In this document: piece after piece, positions 51,801-60,800 of the stretch
Layout of the letters: each line of letters begins with the position of its first letter
Numbering within the stretch: the stretch's first letter is position 1
Assembly: GCA_030248215.1 (NCBI GenBank)
Contig: JASANG010001218.1
Span: forward strand, 106,920 to 170,919
DNA from: Enoplolaimus lenunculus
Lineage: Eukaryota; Nematoda; Enoplea; Enoplida; Thoracostomopsidae
Length of the DNA: 64,000 nucleotides
Direction of reading: 5' to 3'
Notes under the pieces: model-generated
The model's database searches: none
What the model was told of the DNA's origin: nothing
Seen by the model: only the letters and a program-made list of their open reading frames with translations
Program-made: the position numbers and the translations under genes

Positions 51801-54800
51801 AGTACCGCCCTTAGTGCGGTTACATCCATAGGTTTTTTAACAGAAACAAAAATAATTTAACGTCTGTAGACCTTAAACAACTCCTGCTTAGGGTTGGCGA
51901 TGATGTTCGAAATTGTTTTTTACAGTTCACCGATGCTGAATGGCAAAAATCCTGCTATAAAAATCATGTTTGGCGCATGTAACATTTCAATCCGTCATCT
52001 TTTTGGGTTAAAAATAATAATTGATTTCAAATTCATGAATACCTTTGCAAGAAACATGTCATTACACTGAAATAATGCAAATACGCGATCATTTATGTAA
52101 ATAATGAGAGTATCTGGGTTGTAATTTTGAAGCGGTTTGTTGATGTACAAATTTTATACAACGCAATTGTGAAGGTAATAGTATATAATAATTTTGTTTC
52201 GCGTTAATTTTTTGCAGGCCAGTCCTGTCGAAACTGAAATCCGAATGATCAAGCAGTCGAAAACAGCGGCGTCACCGCCTGCACCTCCGAAACGGGCCGA
52301 AACAACGCGGTTGAGCGGAGCGTCTAGCCCAAGTGCAAGCTCAACTCAACGAAGCGTAACACGAGTTGTTATTTCACGCGAGCAGTATGAAGGTATGGAT
52401 GCCGCTTTACTTTATTTTTTATAATTTAATGTCATCCGGCACTGTTCGTCGCCGTCCGTCCTTGTCACCGTTATCATACGCGAATTGCTCGCGTGCGATA
52501 CTGCATTATGGCGTACCACGGCGGAAAGGCGCCTCGCGATAAGCATAGCGCACCCTTAGTGCTTTGCTTGCTAGTTAAGCGAGCGAGGAGCCAAACCCAA
52601 TTCCAGTTGTAACGTTCAACGCAGCGTTTGGTTTTGATTCCTGTTGGGCGGCGGGCTTAGGACTGGTGCCCCCCTTAATTCGACAGTGGATTAATGGCTT
52701 TAGCTGTGTTAAGGATTTCAGATGTAAGTACAGTAGCGACTGCGTGAAAATTTAATACTTGGAGTGCAAGAAATGAAGAATCGCAAATAAAGCAGTGCGT
52801 TGGATCAAAACGCAAGCTTAGTTGTGTCGGTTGCGAGCGATCGCGATCGCGTCTGCAAGCGATCGTGAGTCGAACCACGTTTGGGTCGCGATCACTGTTG
52901 CATTTAATACTGTCCGTGACTGTATTTGCTTCGTCACGTAAACTATTCATGTTATGATCTTTTTGTTTCTGTTTCCCAAAACCCAAAAACACTACTTGCT
53001 GGTTGTTTCAGAACTTGAGCGTATATTCAAAATGTGGGACAAAGACGGCAACGGCTATATTACTCCAGATGAGTTGCGCAGCGTTCTCAACGAGACTGGG
53101 ATGGATTCAAATTCGTCGTGGGTGGACCAATTTATGCAAGAAACTGATACGGATAGTAAGTAACACTCACTACTTCCTAACAGAAAAATTGCGGGGGGTA
53201 CTACCTGCTGTTATATTTGGTATTAGAAGTGTTAAAAGCATTTTTTGTACTTCAAATTAATAAAAGGGAACCCTGAAGTTTTTAAATTTTAGTAAATGTT
53301 CTATGAATGCTTTTGTCGCTACCAACCTTCCTACGCCCTGAGCAAACTTTATTTTGCTTTTTAGATAGAAAAATTTCCAATAGCCACTGCGGAATTGTTG
53401 TGCTATGTTTTTTAAAATTTTAATGCCAATATAAGCTAGACTTTTTAAAATTTAAATTGAAACCTTCAGCTCAGCATCACTAGTTTGACAGTTTCAATCC
53501 ACCACAATTACACCGCCAAAAATATTGTTCTCGCTTTAAGATTAGCTATAGGTAATATTGAGCTGATGACAAATGGCTATTGGCTGGGTATATTTAATTT
53601 TGTTCCATGCTTCTGGATCATCTTTTGGTTATGTGCTCTCAAATATGTGTAGCACCTATCACCAGTTAGCAATAAATTTTCAAACAAGCAAATTAAAGAA
53701 ACCAAGTATAAAAAATTGTACCGATTTTTGATGCTCTTTATTTAGCTGGTCCGAAATTTGCAGGACCTATCGCCAATGGGTGATAGGTGCTTTATACATC
53801 TGATAATATTGGCACAGACAATACTTTTGTTAGATTGCGTACAACGTCGTTTGATTATAGGTCGCGAGCTTTCGGAAAATTAATGATGTTTTATTGCAGG
53901 GGATGGTCGCATTAGTTGGGCAGAATTCTTGCGTCTCATGACGCTTGGATCGAGTGCTGCTGCAAGTCCAACTGTAAGTGCTACTCTATTGTTGGAGATA
54001 GATATTATAACCTCAAAAGCAATAATTATTAATGGTGAGGTTAGAAACTTAGCACAATTTAGCACTTATGTACGTTAACCTTAAACTATTGTCATGTACA
54101 GTTTCAGAGGAGCAGATACCACAGCTCGCATGTTTGAAAACCTATTACTAACTGGTGATACGTGCTAAACTCTCCTTACATCGCGAACAGTTTGTGCCGT
54201 GTTTTTGAATGATTGCGTTCAAATAGGAATCGTGGTTAATGTAGCGTTTGAAACGAATAACGGTTGCAACTTGCACGTCCATGCGCGTGGCCAGAATTTC
54301 AATAAGAATGGGGTTACGTTCTATAAACATTTTGAAGGGGTTTGCATGTGTTGCCAACTTTAACCGTTGTCGAAAATGGTAATAAGGGTTGGCTCTTACA
54401 CACCGTCTACAGCCTAGCACACTTATTTCAGTGATTGTACACTACTTTCATTTGAGTATACTTGTTTGGTTACAGCATTCCCCGATCAAAACCGAAGCAA
54501 GAATTGTTTCGAAACAACAACAGCCTGACACTGGCAGCGGCGGGTCAACATCCCCACGTTCACCTGTTCGGCCTCTTATTTCGCCGAAACCTCAGTTAAG
54601 CCCAACTACTCAAGTTGAGCAACAATTTCAGGTATCGTCTGGCGGCGCGTTTACAACTTCAACTCCGCTACGCTCTGACCAGCGTGAAGAGACTGACATC
54701 AGCGTTGACGAAAGTGATCCTGATGTTCGAATCGAACGTATCGTCAATCCGGATGGCTCGATTACTACGAAAAAGTAAGTAATTTGAGTCAAGAAACTTG

Positions 54801-57800
54801 AGGTGGTGGTGGTGGTGGTTGTAAGAAATATTTGCTGAGACTCGGAATGTGGCTAGTCTCTGTCTCGATCATCTATTTTTGGTCTCTACTTATTGTATTG
54901 ATAGATTATGACAAAACGCAAACAACCGCATCGAAAACTTTTAGGGATGTGTGTAGTTTGTTGTGTTGGTAACAGTAAAAATGTTTGATTTCATTTGATA
55001 GTCTCAGACGAATCCGTAACCACGAATTGTTAATAGCGTGGGCGTAGAAATTTGTCGAAGAAATAGGAAAGTTTTTTCAATGAAATTGTTGGCGTGACCG
55101 TTTTCGCTGTCCGCTTTAAACTTTGTGTGCCGCGTTGCAGTGTTATCATTATCGTTATTTGTTTTAGAATAACGTTGAAGAAGAAAACGATTACGAAAAC
55201 CATCAAAACAACAAGTCATTTAATTCCTGTGGAATCATCGGTATGAATTATTAATTTTATGGTTAAAAATCAACCACAGGGTTTTGTAACTCCGAACAAG
55301 TAATGTTAATAGTGGGTACATCCAGAATAGCCATGTTGTTGCATCTGAAAAGTACGGGCGGATACAAGGGGGTCTCTAATAAACACCATACTTGCTTTTA
55401 TTACGCTTTAATTTATTGATAAATTTCGTATGACTTTTAGCTGGTTTCGCTCGTGAGCTATTTTTCACTATTATGTATCGCATGCGGCGCGGTCAGAAAT
55501 CTCTGCATAGTCGACTCGGTTAATCGGCGGTGTTTCGCTGTAGGGACTTGTAGTGGCGAGATGACTTAGCTACAGACATTAATAATAAACCGTTTTTGAA
55601 ATCATGACTGTGCTTCAATTTTAGAGCCACGGCTTGCGCGAAGAAGAAGTCAGTGGTGAGTAAAAAATGTAGAGTTTTTGGTAACTAATGTTAATAGCTT
55701 GCATGTGGCCGCTTGCGAAAGGTGTTAATATTTTTTGAAAAATTTAAGAATAAATAAAAGTTTTTCCAGTGTCGGGATTCAGACAGAAATGAAATTCGAC
55801 AATGTAAAGGTGGGAATCATTCTAGATATGTATGAAAAATGGTAACGCACAAATTTCAAGTTGTTTTTGGGTAAAATTCCAGTTTCCCAAAATTCCAATT
55901 TCTCGGCTAAAATTCAAATTGTTCGCATTCCCAATTGCCTGTGTTTGCATCGAAGTTTCATTGTAGCAGCTTGTTGGGTTTTATAATTAGGATTGTTTAG
56001 TGTAGTTGTTGATAACTCACGCTTTGATGTATTTTTTTTGTTGGTTTATTGCACTATTCAACGTAATTATCAGTTTTTAACGGGTTTTGGCTGAATTTTG
56101 GCTTTGCTTAAATAATTGTAATTGCGAATCGAATTGTATAAAGTATGATTTTACGGAAACAGCGAGCCAGGTGCAACTTTAGCAGGTATGTCATTTAGTT
56201 TGGCAAAAATGAACGTGGGGAAAAGGTTACAAAGTTTTGGTTGTTGAAATATATTTTTGTAATTTGAACAGCATGGAGGTTACCAGAAAATTAATCCTTG
56301 GGCAGTTGTACACTTCCACCCACATGTTTACATTTCCGGCTTTGCTTAGTGTTAGAACAAGGCTTACCTATGCCTCAATCTTTGGCTAAGCCGTAGCCTC
56401 AAATATTTTGGTAAATGTACATAAGAGAACCAAATAGTGCTATTTTAGGCATTTTTTATTCCATATATTTTTGAGCACAGTTTTTGGTCTCCGGGTGAAT
56501 AATATGCTTCTACGTAGGCTACGTCCATGGAGTTGGTTTTGAAAATTTTTATTTTAATGGGTTATGCTATTTTGGCATGGTATTCGAACCAATAATTGCA
56601 ATGGCGAATCCTAGGCGAAGACCACGTGCAAGACATTGTTCCTCCCAACAGGATATAAAAGCAAAAATTTTTATTAAGATTTGGCACTAAATGCGGTTGG
56701 CTTTTCTCGGTCGGTTCGCTCGCGAGTTTTTCTTTTCACTACTCTTTATATCGCATGGATTTTCGTTAAAAATTTCTCGATAATCCACTACAACTGTGCA
56801 ATTATAACTGAACACTTAGCAACTGAACGTTACAGCCTTACGTGAAGCGTTTGATATATTTGACGTTGACAAAGATGAACGCATTAGTCGAAACGAGTTG
56901 CGCAACGTGATTGAAAGTGTCGGCAGAAAACCAACTGAATCGTATATTGATCAGTTGATGTTTGAAGCTGATCGTGACGGTAAGTTAGTTGTTGTTTTAC
57001 CCTTCCCTTTTCACATTTACGGTTATGCTTAGGACAAGGTTTACCTTCTACCTAAACATTAGCCTAAGTTTAAGTTGAAACCTAAGCCCGTATTCTCAAA
57101 TGTGTGTAGTAGCACGTATTACCCGCTGATGATTGATCTAAGTATCTTTCGAACCAGGGAATTGTGAGGTTTGAAATTCAGCACATTTATTGCATTCGAT
57201 ATAGTACTCTACTTGTGTGCAAATTTTGAGATCTGCAATATTGCAGGAGTTCGTTAGTTTGAAAACCTATTACTAACTGGTGATAGATGCTATACGCATT
57301 TGCGAATATGGGCACTAGCCTACTGGTTGTCAGTTTTTAGTGCACAACTTTCCATGCACGTTGATTAGACTGTGTTTTAAGGTTTAATAAACTACGTCCG
57401 CTTCTTGCGGTGTATAAGAAAACAGCGATTGGTAATTAATGTTTTTTATTTTAGGATCTGGCACGATTGAATGGCCTGAATTTTTACGGGCGCTCACGGT
57501 TCATGGAGGCTTATTATCGGCTAATAGCTATTCGTCGACATCAACTGGCGCGGTACGTATCCTTTGATGGTTGTAGGGTTTTGCAGTGTTTAAGTAATTT
57601 AAATTTTGTCGACTAGCGGTACTCGCCGCTTTGTTACTGATGCAATTTCCAAACTGGAATCTTACATATAGGTGTTACCACGATTTTACAAAGATGGGTT
57701 ATGTTCCATAAAAATTCCGAAGCGGGGTGACTTGTGTTCTTGCATTATCAAGTGGAAATTTTGCTAAAATCTCTTTTACAACAATGACAAAATTCAGTAT

Positions 57801-60800
57801 GAATATAGCGCCGCAGGCAAAATTTATTTTCTACTGAAATAGTTTTGTCAAGCATGGTGGAAAGCTTGACTAAATTGTGCCGGAATCGATACAGAAACTG
57901 TGTACCGGAATCGGAACTATGGGAATCGGAATAGAATTCCCTGTTGCTAAGGTGTTGTAGGCGTAGTGCTGTAAATGCTGGACAGTCTCTATAAGGAGCT
58001 TGACGTTGTCCGCTTTGAGTCTGTGAAGTAGTTATTAATCGCCGGTTGAGCATTCACCCTTGGGGTGTTTATCGCGAACCATTCACTTGTCACACTAATC
58101 GCTGTTGATCCTGCACTATAACTTGAGCAAACTGTTCCAGCAGACTTTTAGAGTTCAACTTGCATCCTGTTAACCCGGTTTCGATGTACACTCCGGAGCC
58201 GTCCGTCATTATAGTCACTTCAATCTTGAAGCGAACCTGATTCATCAGTTCAAGGTTTATAGCCAGAATCTGGCATATATTACACTCTTAGACTTGTCTA
58301 CAAAATTTGAATATTTTGTTTTAGGACGGCGGCGGATCAACTGTTTTACGCACAACAACAACGGTCGTCAAACGTTCTGAAGGAGACAGCGTTGCTCAGG
58401 AAGATGATGATGTAAGGTTTTGAATAATAATTTTAATATAATTTTAATTTATGCAGGTTAAGTTGGGAGAATCAGTCCATTGACGCATATGTTCAATGGG
58501 GGATAGGGGATATATTCCTCATTGAAAGTTTTCGGGATACGAGAAAGAAAGGTAAGTTAACAGGTGTAATAAATATTGTCACGGTTTTTAGCGTTAAAGA
58601 TATTTTTTCGGTTACGCTGTTTATTCGAATGACCCGTGCACATGGGGTCATCATCTCGGAAACCAATGCTGGAGAAGTACCTGGGTGGAATAATATGTCG
58701 GTTGAGAGTTAAATTGAACTTTGTGATTGAAAAAATTATATTTTTATTTTCAGATTTTAACAATGGAGGTTTAACAAATATTTAATATTGTTACACTTTG
58801 TGTGTAAGATTTCATCTTTCCAGAGGTCGTCACCGATGGTAATGTAATGGCAGATAGGATAAAGTGTGCAGCAATAGCTATCGCGTCTACGGCGTCTGCG
58901 GTTCCGGTTTTATAATATTTCACTTGAATTTTTTTTGCTGGCAATCGCGGCTGCAGTCGAAATTATGGTCACATAAGATGCGTTGTTTCATGCTCGCGCT
59001 GTTGATATCGAAAATTTTAAACTCGTCTTCCACCATCGTTTTCAAAAATTCCGGGTCCGGGTTTTTGGATGTGAGAAATGTCGGGTCCGGGTTTTGGATT
59101 TGAGAAATTCCGCGTCCGGGTTTTAGATTTGAGAAATTCCGGGTCCGGGTTTTGGATTCGATAAATTTTTAGTCCAAATTTTTTTGTATTCGATAAATTC
59201 CTGATACGGGTTTTAGATTTGAGAAATTCCGGGTCCAAATTTTGGATTCGATAAATTCGTGGTCCGGGCTTTGGACTCGATAAATTCCGGGTCCGGGCTT
59301 TGGACTCGACAAATTCCTGGTCCGAGTACAATTAATTTATTAAATCTATAATATTTGTATAGCAGCCAGCACGCGGTAAGTTTGTTGTTAGAAACAGGAA
59401 ATGCAGCTGATAATATCAATGTTGACTAATTTGTTTTTGCTAGCAGCTGTGCTACAGACGTACACTGTTGTATAGCCATATGTAGGGTGCGTTATTTTGA
59501 AAATTTTTGGGACCAAATCGCCGATAAAGTGTGTAAGTTAATAAAACATAACTTGCATTTTGATACCTGTCGTATTCCTGACATGGGTCGAACAAATCAG
59601 AGGAGTTTGAATCTCTGAAAACATGAATTAGTTTAGTTTTAATTGCAAAATTGCGAAGGCAAACAGCTGTTGATTAATTGTTTTAAGGCAACTTATGGTT
59701 TAGCTTGTTAGTAAACTCGTTTTGCCATTGTGTGGTTTTTGTAGTTTCTCCAGCTTTAAGGTCAAGGCATAGGCTTGACTCTTGTATGCTTCCCATCACA
59801 TTCATAGAGCAAGGTTTAGGTTTAGGCTTAAGTTTAGGTATTATGTAAGCTTTTGCGTAAACCATAGTCTGTGCCAGTGATTGACGGGATATCCGGTTGC
59901 GGTTAATATCCGGCAAAATCCGACATCCGTATCAGTTCCGGTATCCGGTATAAACCTACAGAACACCGGATATTTCTGGTTGTGGTTCCAAATGTCATAA
60001 AGCTGTTTTTGCACGTCAAAATACTAAATATTTTGAAGCGACTGCAATTCCGAGCATCATGAATGAACACTGATATGGAATGAAAAATCCAAACCAAAAA
60101 TTAATCTTAAGTCCATAAATATATACATATTTTTGCACGACTCAAATACTTCCAACAGTGTACAAATTTAGATCCTATATCCGGTTAACATCCGGTTCCG
60201 GTACAAAATTTACTATCCGGCTTCGGTTCCGGTACAAAATTCACTATCCAGCTCCGGATCCGGTATCTGGTAAAATTAATATCCGGGCGATCCCTGGTGT
60301 GTGCGTGTGGCAGACGCTGTACAATGGTATGGCCTATAGGGTTTATGCTCATATTTGTTGTCCATATGAAATGCTGGGATTGCTAGTTGTTTTCAAATTT
60401 CCAATATTTTTATACATACCATATAAAGTAGAACGCATGCGGCATTGAAATAGCATGGTTCTGTTATTAGAGGTTTTGCTTGTTGTGTATCAAGTGCTCA
60501 AGACAGTAATTGTACACAAGAATATTGAAGTTAAAACATTTTAAGCTGGGTATTGTGAGTTTAGATTTAGACCAACGCGGAACTTGTGGTTCGTTTAGGT
60601 ATGACTGATTGGTTCAAATATATATGGTTGAGGTTACATTTTATCAGTTAGTGGTAAGTTTGGTTACCGTTGAAATAACACTAATGTCTTGGTTGGCTCT
60701 CTGTATACTGTTTGTTGTGGTAACAAAACCTGATTTGTAAGAATTCATTAGTTAGCTTTTTTGTAACTTCAGTCGTGGTTTGTTATAAAAGTGATATTAC

